This document shows positions 40,204-49,520 of a stretch of DNA of 64,000 bases, piece after piece. The position numbers and the translations under genes were made by a program. Origin of the DNA: Lachnospiraceae bacterium (GTDB taxonomy: Bacteria; Bacillota; Clostridia; Lachnospirales; Lachnospiraceae); NCBI GenBank assembly GCA_022845895.1, contig AP025573.1:2142501-2206500 (forward strand). Direction: 5' to 3'. Below the pieces are notes generated by a model. That model searched no databases. It was not told the origin of the DNA and saw only the letters and a list, made by a program, of their open reading frames with translations. Every line of letters begins with the position of its first letter. Within the stretch, counting starts at the first letter, position 1.

Positions 40204-41646
40204 CTAACAGAGTATGCTTTCGTATAAATCTTCATATTGCTTTGCAGAATTCTTCCAGGAGAAATCCTTCTGCATGCCTCTTTCCACTATCTTGTTCCAG
40301 TCTCTCTTCTTATCGTAATAGATACGTTCTGCATAGCGGATCGTACCGAGCATCTCATGGGCATTGTAGTTCATGAAGCTGAATCCGGTACCCGTCTTTT
40401 CAAACTCATTATATGCCTCCACCGTGTCTTTCAGGCCGCCCGTCTCTCTTACAACCGGAACCGTCCCGTATCGCAGGCTCATGAGCTGGCTCAGTCCGCA
40501 AGGTTCAAACAGTGACGGCATCAGGAACGCATCGCAGGAAGCGTATATCTTATGGGACATCGGCTCTGAATAGAATATATTTGCAGATACCTTATCCGAA
40601 TACTTCCAGGCATAGTGCCGGAACATGTTTTCATACTGCTCTGCACCCGTGCCAAGTACCACGAGCTGTACTGCATCCTGGCACAGTTCATCCATGACAT
40701 AAGATATCAGGTCGAATCCCTTCTGGTCTGTCAGCCTTGACACGACTCCGATCATCATCACGCGGTGGTCGGCTTCCAGACCCAGCTCCTTCTGAAGCGC
40801 AATCTTATTTTTCACCTTTTCCTTTCGGAAATTGTCTACCGTATAATTCCTCTCAATGTGCGGGTCGTCCGCTGGATTATAGTCTTCATAGTCAATACCG
40901 TTCACGATACCGGACAGGCTGTTGGCTCTCGCATTCATGAGCCCGTCCAGCTTCTCTCCGTAAAACGGTGTCTTAATCTCTTCTGCATAAGAGCTGCTCA
41001 CTGTCGTAATCCGGTCAGCGTATACGATGCCGCCCTTGAGATAATTGGCATCTTTATACGCTTCCAGCTTATCTGGTGCAAAGTAATATCTCGGCAGCCC
41101 GGTTATATCCATTACTCTCTTCGTATCCCATGTTCCCTGAAACTTCAGGTTATGTATGGTCATGATTGTCTTTATGCCCCTGTAGAATTCATTTCCATAT
41201 CGGAAATTATCCAGGTATACCGGGACGAGACCGCTCTGCCAGTCATGGCAGTGCAAAATGTCAGGTCTGAAATCGATCAGCGGCAGTGCGCTGAGAACTG
41301 CTTTTGAAAAGAATGCAAACTTTTCAATATCCGAATACATATCCCCATATGGTGTAAATCCATTAAAGTAGTATTCATTATCTATAAAATAGAACGTAAT
41401 TCCATCGTATTCTAATTCCAGTATCCCAACGTATTGTGTCCTCCAGTTCAGATCCATATAGAAGTGGGTACAGTACGTCAGTTTTTCTTTCCATTCATCC
41501 TTCATGCACATATACTTCGGTAACATCACTCGTACGTCATACTTTTCTTTATCAAAGTACTTTGGCAAAGAACCGACTACATCGGCCAGCCCCCCGGTCT
41601 TTATAAAAGGTACTGACTCAGAAGCCGCAAATAATATTTTTTCCAT
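40204..41646 (-). CDS. glgA: glycogen synthase (ADP-glucose type)
   Basis: GT5 glycosyltransferase of 480 residues that extends alpha-1,4-glucan from ADP-glucose. The diagnostic substrate loop KTGGLADVVGSLP is at 16-28, and the C-terminal domain has the EPCGLSQLMSLRYGTVPVVR active-site motif. A TATAAT-like -10 lies about 25-30 bases before the ribosome site region upstream, with a poor -35. The gene stands apart from other glycogen genes; it separates spo0A from metF. Confidence 0.95.
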   Translation of the reverse strand: MEKILFAASESVPFIKTGGLADVVGSLPKYFDKEKYDVRVMLPKYMCMKDEWKEKLTYCTHFYMDLNWRTQYVGILELEYDGITFYFIDNEYYFNGFTPYGDMYSDIEKFAFFSKAVLSALPLIDFRPDILHCHDWQSGLVPVYLDNFRYGNEFYRGIKTIMTIHNLKFQGTWDTKRVMDITGLPRYYFAPDKLEAYKDANYLKGGIVYADRITTVSSSYAEEIKTPFYGEKLDGLMNARANSLSGIVNGIDYEDYNPADDPHIERNYTVDNFRKEKVKNKIALQKELGLEADHRVMMIGVVSRLTDQKGFDLISYVMDELCQDAVQLVVLGTGAEQYENMFRHYAWKYSDKVSANIFYSEPMSHKIYASCDAFLMPSLFEPCGLSQLMSLRYGTVPVVRETGGLKDTVEAYNEFEKTGTGFSFMNYNAHEMLGTIRYAERIYYDKKRDWNKIVERGMQKDFSWKNSAKQYEDLYESILC

Positions 41647-41710
41647 CAGAATTTCCTCCCAACCTCACGATATGTATTATTATACCGTATTTTTTTTCAG
41701 AAGGAAAGTC

Positions 41711-42502
41711 TTATCTGTTTTTATATTCCAAGCGAATTGTATCCGCAATCAATGCGATAAACTCTGAATTCGTTGGTTTTCCCTTTCCGTTGCTTACTGT
41801 ATACCCGAACAAGTCGTCGAGCGTATCCAGCTTTCCTCTGCTCCACGCAACCTCGATCGCATGGCGTATCGCTCTTTCTACCCTGCTTGCTGTCGTCTGG
41901 TGCATCTTAGCTACTGTTGGATACAGAACTTTCGTTATGGCGTTCAACACATCCATATCTTCCACTGCCATAATGATTGCATCCCTCAGATAATGGTATC
42001 CTTTGATATGGGCCGGTATACCAATCTCATGTATCATGTCTGTTACTCTCGTTTCCAGATTAACTTCCGGCTGACGGTTTAAAGTTGTTTCGCCCGGAGA
42101 CATCTGCTTCATCTCATGTCTTATTACATGGTTCGCATGTTTTATCCTGTTCAGTACCATATCGTTGTTAAACGGTTTCATGATATAGTAATTCGCGCCT
42201 TTCTTAAAGGCATCTTCTGTAATTCTTTCCTGTCCTACCGCTGTTACGACAATAAAATCCGGGTGTTTCTTAATTTCCTTATCTTCGTTGACAAGATCCA
42301 TGACACTCAGACCGTCCATTTTCGGCATTATCAGGTCCAACAGGACAACATCCGGCTGTTTCTGCCTAATAAGCTCATACATGTCCTCCCCATTATTCGC
42401 CTTACCGACAAGCGTAAGCTCCTTGTCATTGCTTATGATATCGCCAAGCAAATCCAAGATTCTCTCATTGTCGTCGGCTATCGCTACGTTTATCTCTCCC
42501 AT
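41711..42502 (-). CDS. spo0A: sporulation master regulator Spo0A
   Basis: Response regulator of 263 residues. The receiver has acidic residues at D10 and D11, the phosphorylation site D56 in [13 protein letters not shown] and K109 in YYIMKPF. The C-terminal domain contains the highly conserved recognition region [20 protein letters not shown], unique to Spo0A, which binds the 0A box. Phosphorylated Spo0A commits the cell to sporulation. The gene is 118 bases downstream of spoIVB in the conserved recN-spoIVB-spo0A order, with its own promoter and 0A-like boxes. Confidence 0.98.
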   Translation of the reverse strand: MGEINVAIADDNERILDLLGDIISNDKELTLVGKANNGEDMYELIRQKQPDVVLLDLIMPKMDGLSVMDLVNEDKEIKKHPDFIVVTAVGQERITEDAFKKGANYYIMKPFNNDMVLNRIKHANHVIRHEMKQMSPGETTLNRQPEVNLETRVTDMIHEIGIPAHIKGYHYLRDAIIMAVEDMDVLNAITKVLYPTVAKMHQTTASRVERAIRHAIEVAWSRGKLDTLDDLFGYTVSNGKGKPTNSEFIALIADTIRLEYKNR

Positions 42503-42546
42503 TTGGCGTAAAGCCTCCCTTCCTCATATAAAAACCGTCAGAATTT

Positions 42547-42575
42547 ATTATATATTTCGCCATATAGCAAAGCAA
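42547..42575 (-). promoter_or_regulatory. promoter of spo0A
   Basis: Minus strand -35 TTGCTT (42575-42570), 17 bp, -10 TATAAT (42552-42547), 45 bases before the ATG. Confidence 0.55.
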
Positions 42576-42583
42576 GAAATTAC

Positions 42584-42611
42584 TGTCGTAAAAACTTGAC
42601 ACCAATCGACA
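42584..42611 (-). promoter_or_regulatory. two 0A-like boxes upstream of spo0A
   Basis: TGTCGTA reads on the plus strand at 42584-42590 and TGTCGAT on the minus strand at 42611-42605; each differs from the 0A box TGTCGAA by one or two bases. They lie just upstream of the promoter, consistent with Spo0A autoregulation. Confidence 0.45.
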
Positions 42612-42620
42612 GTTTACAGA

Positions 42621-43685
42621 CTAATCTACATAATCCAACATATTCTCTATGAAAATGCCATACCCTTTCGTAGAATCCTGAACGAACACATGGGTAACCG
42701 CCCCGATTAATTTGTTATTCTGGATTATCGGGCTTCCGCTCATGCCTTGTACGATTCCTCCCGTTAATTTAAGGAGCTCCGAATCTGTAACTTCGATGAC
42801 AATTCCCTTGTTCACTTCTTTGGCGTTTTTGTCGATTTTTGTAATACGAATATCATAATCTTTTACTTTGCCGTCAACAGAACATCGTATGACAGCATCT
42901 CCCTCTTTGATGTCGTCTTTATTCCCGACTTCAATCGGCGTCTGATCCGAAAAAAGCGCATCAATCCGCTCAATACGCCCGAATATTCCAGATTCTGTAT
43001 TTTTCTCTATGCTGCCGAGCACGTTATAGTTATTGTAGATGATAATGCCTTCCATGCCTCCCGGAACGCCGTTCTCACCCTTTTGTATGTCTTTGATGCT
43101 CGTCGTGTAAAGTGTTCCGTCATTGATTTCCAGAAGTTCGTTCGTATCCACATCGTGGATCCCGTGCCCAAGGGCTCCAAACTGGCTGTCCGTGTTCAGG
43201 AAGGTAATCGTGCCGAGCCCCTGTGCATTGTCGCGTACCCATATGCCGAGCTTATAATCCCTCGTGCCGCACTGAACCGGCTTCAGCTTGATATCGATGT
43301 ACTTGTCCGTCCGGCGCACCTTCAGCACGACCTCGTCCTCATCCAGCTTCTTCATCGCTGCTATCAGTTCTGATTTGCTGCCTATCTCTTCGTCGTCCAG
43401 GCCCACGATATAATCGCCTGATTTCACAAGATGGGCCGCCGGCTCATAATCCATTCCGTCTACGGAAGTGACCGCATCCGTGCCGAGAACCATCACCCCT
43501 TCCGTCTCCAGATAGATGCCGATGGGCATCCCACCGGGAATCACCATACGCTTGGACTCAGCGCTGGCGCTCACCTCCTGCCTCAGCTGGCTGTGCTGGT
43601 CCTCGATAAGATAATAGCTTCCGCCCACCGCAATCGTGAAAGTAACAATAATGATAAGTATTTTCTTGTACCAGTATCTCCGCAT
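42621..43685 (-). CDS. spoIVB: SpoIVB serine peptidase
   Basis: Forespore-secreted S55 peptidase of 354 residues that triggers pro-sigma-K processing in Bacillus. It has an N-terminal membrane/signal segment (about 8-27), a PDZ domain (about 75-140, with HLVKSGDYIVGLDDEEI), and the peptidase domain with the histidine in FGALGHGIHD and the serine in VQGMSGSPIIQNNKLIGAVT. The ATG follows AGGAGGG. A 54 bp palindrome sits 26 bases ahead of the ATG and the recN terminator beyond it, so the promoter must lie in or next to that palindrome, unless read-through from recN is used. Confidence 0.96.
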   Translation of the reverse strand: MRRYWYKKILIIIVTFTIAVGGSYYLIEDQHSQLRQEVSASAESKRMVIPGGMPIGIYLETEGVMVLGTDAVTSVDGMDYEPAAHLVKSGDYIVGLDDEEIGSKSELIAAMKKLDEDEVVLKVRRTDKYIDIKLKPVQCGTRDYKLGIWVRDNAQGLGTITFLNTDSQFGALGHGIHDVDTNELLEINDGTLYTTSIKDIQKGENGVPGGMEGIIIYNNYNVLGSIEKNTESGIFGRIERIDALFSDQTPIEVGNKDDIKEGDAVIRCSVDGKVKDYDIRITKIDKNAKEVNKGIVIEVTDSELLKLTGGIVQGMSGSPIIQNNKLIGAVTHVFVQDSTKGYGIFIENMLDYVD

Positions 43686-43711
43686 ACCAAACCCTCCTGA
43701 AATTGTATAGA

Positions 43712-43765
43712 ATTGTCATAGGGGTCAGACCCCTGTCGCGACAGGGGTCTGACCCCTATGACAAT
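43712..43765. repeat. palindrome upstream of spoIVB, family B copy 2 (54 bp, perfect)
   Basis: Complete symmetry about 43738/43739: ATTGTCAT, then AGGGGTCAGACCCCT, then the GTCGCGAC centre and the mirror image. The core AGGGGTCWGACCCCT blocks are shared with the permease leader palindrome and the element at 63251-63338. Confidence 0.95.
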
Positions 43766-43769
43766 ATCG

Positions 43770-43799
43770 AAAAAAGACAGACACTTTCATGTCTGTCTT
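43770..43799 (-). terminator. terminator of recN
   Basis: Perfect 10 bp stem (43790-43799 with 43774-43783), 6-base loop, T run (43775-43770) on the minus strand, 14 bases after the recN stop. Confidence 0.9.
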
Positions 43800-43813
43800 A
43801 GTATATGAGTTTT

Positions 43814-45505
43814 TCAGGATTTCACTCTGGATTTTTTTGTCTGTTTTGCAAGTTCCCGCATTTCTCTGGCATTTTCCATTACGGTTTCTGTTATTTTGGC
43901 CCCGCCGAGTATTCTTGCCAGCTCGTTTACTGACGCTTCCTCTGTCAGCGGCCGGATATCTGTCCTGGTGCTTTCTTTGGTGGCCGTCTTTTCGATGACG
44001 AAGTGGCAGTCCGCCATTGCAGCTATCTGCGCGAGATGGGTGATGCAGATTACCTGATGCTTCCTGCCTATGACTGCCATCTTCTCGGACACCTTCTGTG
44101 CGGTGCGTCCGCTGATTCCGACATCAATCTCGTCAAAAATCAACGTCTCTATATCGTCCCTGTCCGCCATCACGGTCTTAATCGCCAGCATGATTCTGGA
44201 CAGCTCGCCGCCTGAGGCCACGTTGATGAGCGGCTTCACGGGCTGTCCCGGATTGAGCGATATCATGAATTCCACCTCATCCGTACCCTGGACCGTATAG
44301 TCAGACAGCTCCTCAAAATGAATTGCAAAACTGACATCTTCAAAGTTCAGTTCCAGCAGACCTTCTTGAATCGCCCTCTCCAGAATCGCCGCCTGTTCTT
44401 TCCTCAGGCGGCTCAGCCTGCCTGCCTGCTTCTTCAGCTCTTTTTCCGCCCTGTCGCAAGATTTTTTTAACGTATCGATATACTGTTCGTAATCCTCAAG
44501 CTTCTGAATCTTGTCCTGCTGTTCCCTGCCGTAAGCCAGAATATCATCTATAGTATTCCCGTATTTTTGTTTTAAATGATTGATTTCATTCAGACGGTTC
44601 TCCGCCTCTATGAATTCTTCTTCAGAAAATTCGCACGATTTGCTGTAATCGGACAACTCTCTGTTGAAATCGTTCAACAGGCTGTCCACTTCCACAAGCT
44701 GGTTATAGAGCTCCTGCGCACGCCCGTCATACTCAGACGCCTCGGAGAGCGCACGTATGGCCCTGCTGAGCGCTTCGCTCGCGCTGGATTCCCCTTCGCT
44801 TGTAAAGGTATATGCCTCGGCGACACCATCGGCAATCTTCCTGCCGTTTGCCATGCGGCGGTACAAAGCCTCCAGCTCCTCATCTTCCCCCGGCTTAAGC
44901 TCCGCCTTCTCTATCTCGTCCGCCTCGAACTTAAGGAAGGCAAGCTCCTTGGCACGCTGTGCCTCATCCATATCCGCCTCTTCCAGCTCTTTTCTGCGCG
45001 CCTTGTAAGTATGATACGCCCGGGCCGTCTCGTCCTTCACAGAGCCGATATAGTCTCTTGCAAATGCGTCTACAATCTCCAGGTGATTCTTCTTGTAGAG
45101 CAGCGACTGGTGCTCGTGCTGCCCATGGATATCAATCAGGATAGAGGACACTTCCTTTAGAAGTCCCATCTGCACGGTCTCACCGTTGATTCTGCTCACG
45201 CTTCTCCCCGCCATGAGACGCCTGCTCAGCACGACCATTCCCTCCTCCGGAACTATGTCAAGCGCTTTCAGCTTTTCTGCCTGCCGCTCATTCTCCACAA
45301 CAAACGCAAGCTCTACAAATCCATAATCCGCACCCGCACGTATGATGTCTTTCGTGTACCGGCCGCCGAGCGCAAGGCTTACAGACCCGAGAATAATAGA
45401 CTTTCCGGCCCCAGTCTCTCCTGTAAGTATATTAAGCCCCTCTTTGAAGTCCACTTCAATCTCATCAATGAGGGCAAGGTTTTTCACATGTAAATTCTGT
45501 AACAT
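43814..45505 (-). CDS. recN: DNA repair protein RecN
   Basis: SMC-like ATPase of 563 residues used in double-strand break repair. Walker A GETGAGKS lies at 28-35 after LHVKNLALIDEIEVDF. Two coiled-coil stretches (about 150-370) flank a short hinge, and the C-terminal half has the ABC signature ASGGELSRIMLAIKTV and Walker B TLIFDEIDVGISG. The gene lies 8 bases after argR, as in Bacillus. No LexA box was seen near it, since it is inside an operon. Confidence 0.97.
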   Translation of the reverse strand: MLQNLHVKNLALIDEIEVDFKEGLNILTGETGAGKSIILGSVSLALGGRYTKDIIRAGADYGFVELAFVVENERQAEKLKALDIVPEEGMVVLSRRLMAGRSVSRINGETVQMGLLKEVSSILIDIHGQHEHQSLLYKKNHLEIVDAFARDYIGSVKDETARAYHTYKARRKELEEADMDEAQRAKELAFLKFEADEIEKAELKPGEDEELEALYRRMANGRKIADGVAEAYTFTSEGESSASEALSRAIRALSEASEYDGRAQELYNQLVEVDSLLNDFNRELSDYSKSCEFSEEEFIEAENRLNEINHLKQKYGNTIDDILAYGREQQDKIQKLEDYEQYIDTLKKSCDRAEKELKKQAGRLSRLRKEQAAILERAIQEGLLELNFEDVSFAIHFEELSDYTVQGTDEVEFMISLNPGQPVKPLINVASGGELSRIMLAIKTVMADRDDIETLIFDEIDVGISGRTAQKVSEKMAVIGRKHQVICITHLAQIAAMADCHFVIEKTATKESTRTDIRPLTEEASVNELARILGGAKITETVMENAREMRELAKQTKKSRVKS

Positions 45506-45513
45506 ACTGCCTC

Positions 45514-45963
45514 CTACAAGACAATCTTGCTTATTTTGTCCATAACACGGACCGTATCATCCACACTGCGGATTGCGCACATAATCGTGTCGTCTCCCGC
45601 GATGCTTCCCACCACCTCATTCCACTTCATCGCGTCAATGGCGGCACACACGGCCATCGCCATGCCGGCCACCGTCTTGATGACTAGAATGTTCTGTGCC
45701 ATATCCATAGAGACATAGCCGTCTTTGAGCACACGCATATATTTTTCACTCATGCCGCTCTGGGCGCTCTGGTGGATTGCATAGCGCTGCTTTCCGTTCT
45801 CGGAGGGAACCTTGGTAAGCTTAAGGTCACGTATATCCCTGGAAACGGTAGCCTGCGTAACCTTGAAGCCCTCGTTCGTGAGGTAATCCGCCAGCTCTTC
45901 CTGTGTCTCGATATGGTATTTGTTGATAAGTTCAATAATCTTCGCATGTCTGTTTACTTTCAT
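45514..45963 (-). CDS. argR: arginine repressor ArgR/AhrC
   Basis: Arginine-responsive hexameric regulator, 149 residues. The N-terminal winged helix has IETQEELADYLTNEGFKVTQ and ATVSRDIRDLKLTKVP; the C-terminal oligomerisation and arginine-binding domain has GSIAGDDTIMCAIRS, including the double aspartate that contacts arginine. It sits between nadK and recN, the conserved Firmicute position, and may regulate arginine genes such as argD, though no clear ARG box was found at argD. Confidence 0.95.
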   Translation of the reverse strand: MKVNRHAKIIELINKYHIETQEELADYLTNEGFKVTQATVSRDIRDLKLTKVPSENGKQRYAIHQSAQSGMSEKYMRVLKDGYVSMDMAQNILVIKTVAGMAMAVCAAIDAMKWNEVVGSIAGDDTIMCAIRSVDDTVRVMDKISKIVL

Positions 45964-45967
45964 GATG

Positions 45968-46801
45968 TTAGTTTCCTTTCATCTTTCTGCGCAGCGTTTC
46001 TAAAAAACTCACCTGGCTCAGCTTTACAATCTGCGTGACAGCTTCCGACTTCCTGATTGTAACGCTGCTTCCTGTATCCAGATTCACCGTGTCCGCCCCG
46101 TCGAACGTGACGAACACTTCCTCTGTCGTATCATGCCTGCCCTTGCCGATCTCAATCACGATCTCATCTTCAGCGGACAGCACGATGCTTCTCGTATTAA
46201 GCGCGTGCGAGCATATCGGCGTAATCACGATCATAGAAGCCGTCGGCTCTACGATAGGCCCGCCGGCCGACAGATTATACGCAGTGGACCCCGTCGGCGT
46301 GGAGATAATCACACCGTCCGCCTCATAGGCATTGAGCAGCTCTCCGTTCACATACAACCTGAAATGGATGACCCTGAGCTCCCCTTTTCTGGATACGACA
46401 ATATCATTGAGGGAGACATCGCTGCTCCCATCTTCAAATATTCCCTCCAGCATCATTCGTTCTTCTTTGGCATAGTCGCCCCGCAGAATCTGCCGCATCG
46501 CATCGTCCAGATGGCAGAGCTCTACTTCGGTAAGATATCCGAGCGTCCCCATGTTGATGCCGAGAACCGGTACATTCCGGTCTCTGAGTAGCCTCGCGAC
46601 CTCAATGAGGCTTCCGTCTCCACCTATGACGACCGCACAGTCAATGGCATCCGGCACACTCTCCGGAATAATCACTTTCTGCTCATCTTTCTCACACAAT
46701 ATACAAGTCTTGCCGCCAGCTTCCAAAAGCCGTTTTACTTTTCCTGTAACATGGCGGTCCGGATCCTTTCCATCGTTCGTCACTATATAAAATCTGTCCA
46801 T
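45968..46801 (-). CDS. nadK: NAD kinase
   Basis: Phosphorylates NAD to NADP. The 277-residue protein shows the GGDG motif at 60-63 with GGDGSLIEVARL, the loop GINMGTLGYLTEV, NDIVVSRKG and the ADGVIISTPTGSTAYNLSAGG signature at 161-181. The start at 46801 has GAGGG 5-6 bases ahead; a TTG at 46813 also opens the frame, but overlaps that site. NADP supplied here is used by the pentose phosphate enzymes at the left end. Lies 23 bases after tlyA. Confidence 0.95.
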   Translation of the reverse strand: MDRFYIVTNDGKDPDRHVTGKVKRLLEAGGKTCILCEKDEQKVIIPESVPDAIDCAVVIGGDGSLIEVARLLRDRNVPVLGINMGTLGYLTEVELCHLDDAMRQILRGDYAKEERMMLEGIFEDGSSDVSLNDIVVSRKGELRVIHFRLYVNGELLNAYEADGVIISTPTGSTAYNLSAGGPIVEPTASMIVITPICSHALNTRSIVLSAEDEIVIEIGKGRHDTTEEVFVTFDGADTVNLDTGSSVTIRKSEAVTQIVKLSQVSFLETLRRKMKGN

Positions 46802-46824
46802 ACGTACCCTCAAGTATTCTTATA

Positions 46825-47634
46825 TTAACCTTTGGCCAGCAGGTCAAAAGCCTGTCCCACCGTCTTTTCAATATCTATCGTATCAGAAATCCGGTCTGTT
46901 TCCCCACACTTTTCCAGATGGACAAGATATTCAATATTGCCCTCCGGCCCCTTGATTGGAGAGAATTCCAGATTCAGCACTGCAAATCCTATGGCCATTG
47001 CATACCGGATTACTTTTCCAATCACCTCGATGTGCGTGTCAGGGTCTCTCACAACTCCCTTTTTCCCCACCTTATCTCTTCCCGCCTCAAACTGAGGCTT
47101 GATGAGGGCGACAATCTGCCCGTCATCCGTCAGATAATTACGAATCGGCTCCAGCACCTTTGTCAGAGAGATAAAAGACACATCGATGGAGGAGAACTCT
47201 ACCGGCTCCCCGATGTCTTCCGGCGTTACATACCGGATGTTCGTCTTCTCCATGCATACGACCCTCGTATCCTGTCTGAGCTTCCAGTCGAGCTGCCCCC
47301 TTCCGACATCGATGGCATATACCTTCACCGCACCGTTTTGAAGCATGCAGTCTGTGAAGCCGCCTGTGGAGGACCCCACATCCGTACAGACCTTGCCGTC
47401 CACACTTACCTCAAAGTTCTGAAGCGCCTTCTCAAGCTTCAGCCCGCCCCTGCTCACATACGGAAGCGTGCTGCCCCTCACCTCTATCTGAACCTCTTCC
47501 GGAAATGTAGTGCCGGCCTTGTCTTCCCGCTGGCCCTCCACGAACACGCTGCCAGACATGATGACTGCCTTGGCCTTCTCCCTGGATGCCGCCAGATTCC
47601 TCTTTACAAGTAATACATCCAACCGTTCTTTCAT
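46825..47634 (-). CDS. tlyA: TlyA-family rRNA 2'-O-methyltransferase
   Basis: A 269-residue protein with an S4 RNA-binding domain (about 1-60, RLDVLLVKRNLAASREKAKA) and an FtsJ-like methyltransferase domain with the AdoMet loop TDVGSSTGGFTDCMLQNGA and the catalytic K-D-K-E type residues in CMEKTNIR, IDVSFISL and IKPQFEAGRDKVGKKGVVRD. Mycobacterial TlyA methylates 16S and 23S rRNA; in Firmicutes (YqxC) the gene lies after dxs as here. Its start overlaps the dxs stop by 4 bases. Confidence 0.92.
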   Translation of the reverse strand: MKERLDVLLVKRNLAASREKAKAVIMSGSVFVEGQREDKAGTTFPEEVQIEVRGSTLPYVSRGGLKLEKALQNFEVSVDGKVCTDVGSSTGGFTDCMLQNGAVKVYAIDVGRGQLDWKLRQDTRVVCMEKTNIRYVTPEDIGEPVEFSSIDVSFISLTKVLEPIRNYLTDDGQIVALIKPQFEAGRDKVGKKGVVRDPDTHIEVIGKVIRYAMAIGFAVLNLEFSPIKGPEGNIEYLVHLEKCGETDRISDTIDIEKTVGQAFDLLAKG

Positions 47635-49505
47635 ATGCCTTCCACAACTTTCGTGTATGTTTCTATAATGCGTTCCGTTATCGACTGCCGGTCGATTCCC
47701 GTCTCTTTGCGCAGTACGTCTATATTGCCATGTTCCACATAATCGTCCGGCAGCGCAGCCGTCAGCACGTGAAGCGGAACCTTTCTTCTCGATACGTACT
47801 CGAGGACATGCTCGCCAAAGCCTCCGCTCTGCACATTTTCTTCTATCGTGACAAGCAGGCGGTGATTTCTGCCGAGCCGCTCCACCATCTCTTCATCCAG
47901 AGGCTTCACGAACCTGGCATTGGCAAGGGTGCACCGGTACCCCTTCTCTTTCAGCGACTTCCACACGCCCACCGCTTCCTCGAACATATGCCCCACGCTC
48001 AAGACTGCGATATCCTCTTCTTCATATATCATCTCACTCCTGCCATATACGACAGGCGCACGGAATTCTTCGTACCGGTCATAGGCTGTCCCCCGTGGGT
48101 AACGTACGGCTACAGGGCCGTCATATGCCACCGCAAAGCGCAGCATATCAGCCAGCTCCCACTTATGCTTCGGAGACATGACCACCATATTCGGTATGCT
48201 GCTCAGATAAGAAAGGTCAAATATCCCCTGATGCGTCTCACCGTCATTGCCGACCAGCCCCGCCCTGTCTACCGCAAATACGACCGGCAGGTTCTGGAGC
48301 GCGACATCGTGGATAATCTGGTCATAAGCTCTCTGAAGGAAGGAAGAATATACGGCAAATACCGGCTTTACCCCTCCCGCGGCCAAGCCAGCGGCAAATG
48401 TCACACCATGAGCTTCTGCGATACCCACGTCGAAGAACCTTTTCCGGAACATTCTCCGGAACCGGTCAAGCCCGGTGCCATCCGCCATGGCGGCCGTTAT
48501 GGCAGCTACATCCGGATTATGTGCCGCTATGTCACAGATCACCTTTCCAAAGACATCCGTGTACGTATCTTTCCCCTTTTTCGACAGTGCATCTCCCGTC
48601 TCGATATCAAAAGGCCCGATTCCATGGAATTTCTCCGGAAATTCCTCTGCGGGACCATATCCCTTCCCCTTTTCCGTCAGGACGTGGAGCAGTACCGGGC
48701 CGTTAATCTTACCTGCTTCCTTAAACGCCTTGCACAAAAGAGGCAGGTTATGTCCCGGCACCGGCCCCAGATATGTAATCCCCATATCTTCAAAGAACAT
48801 CCCCGGAACGACGAGCTGCTTGATGCTGCTCTTCGTCCTGCGGATCTTTTCAATCACAGAGTCCCCAACGACGGGCACTTTGTGAAGCGTGTTCGTAACC
48901 CCTCTCTTCAGTCCGGTATAGAAATCTGCCGTGCGCAGCTTGGCCAGATACTTGGACATGCCTCCGACATTTTCTGATATGGACATATGGTTGTCATTGA
49001 GCACGATAATAAAGTTCGTCTTCAGGTGGGACGCGTTGTTCAGCGCCTCATAGGCCATGCCCCCGGTAAGAGAGCCATCGCCGATAACAGATATGACGCT
49101 GTAGTCCTCCCCTCTGATATCCCTCGCCTCCACATAGCCGAGGCCCGCAGAGATGGACGTGGAGCTGTGGCCTGTGTCAAAGGCGTCACATTCACTTTCC
49201 TTCCGCTTCGGAAAACCGCTCATCCCGCCATATTTGCGCAAATCTTCAAAGCCGGCCTTCCGCCCGGTGAGAAGCTTATGCGTATAGGACTGGTGGCCGA
49301 CATCCCAGATAATCTTGTCTTTTGGAAGGTCGAACATCAGATGCATGGCCATCGTAAGCTCCACCACCCCGAGATTGGACGCAAGATGTCCGCCCGTCTT
49401 GCTGATCTTCTCTATGAGAAACCGGCGGATCTCGCCGGACAGCTCATATAGTTCCTCTATATCAAGCTCTTTGATATCATTTTCTCTCTGTATGCGTTCT
49501 AACAT
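47631..49505 (-). CDS. dxs: 1-deoxy-D-xylulose-5-phosphate synthase
   Basis: First enzyme of the non-mevalonate isoprenoid pathway, joining pyruvate and glyceraldehyde 3-phosphate. The 624 residues carry the thiamine diphosphate motif GDGSLTGGMAYEALNNASHL, HLASNLGVVELTMAMH at the start, the DRAGLVGNDGETHQGIFDLS loop and the C-terminal transketolase domain. It lies 15 bases after ispA, so the first pathway step and a prenyl transferase step are coexpressed. Confidence 0.97.
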   Translation of the reverse strand: MLERIQRENDIKELDIEELYELSGEIRRFLIEKISKTGGHLASNLGVVELTMAMHLMFDLPKDKIIWDVGHQSYTHKLLTGRKAGFEDLRKYGGMSGFPKRKESECDAFDTGHSSTSISAGLGYVEARDIRGEDYSVISVIGDGSLTGGMAYEALNNASHLKTNFIIVLNDNHMSISENVGGMSKYLAKLRTADFYTGLKRGVTNTLHKVPVVGDSVIEKIRRTKSSIKQLVVPGMFFEDMGITYLGPVPGHNLPLLCKAFKEAGKINGPVLLHVLTEKGKGYGPAEEFPEKFHGIGPFDIETGDALSKKGKDTYTDVFGKVICDIAAHNPDVAAITAAMADGTGLDRFRRMFRKRFFDVGIAEAHGVTFAAGLAAGGVKPVFAVYSSFLQRAYDQIIHDVALQNLPVVFAVDRAGLVGNDGETHQGIFDLSYLSSIPNMVVMSPKHKWELADMLRFAVAYDGPVAVRYPRGTAYDRYEEFRAPVVYGRSEMIYEEEDIAVLSVGHMFEEAVGVWKSLKEKGYRCTLANARFVKPLDEEMVERLGRNHRLLVTIEENVQSGGFGEHVLEYVSRRKVPLHVLTAALPDDYVEHGNIDVLRKETGIDRQSITERIIETYTKVVEGI

Positions 49506-49520
49506 AATCAGGCACCCTCT

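Noticed and set aside
47586-48977. Plus-strand open frame of 463 codons opposite dxs and tlyA
   Set aside because: Antisense to a fully recognisable dxs; no ribosome site at its start and no domain recognised.
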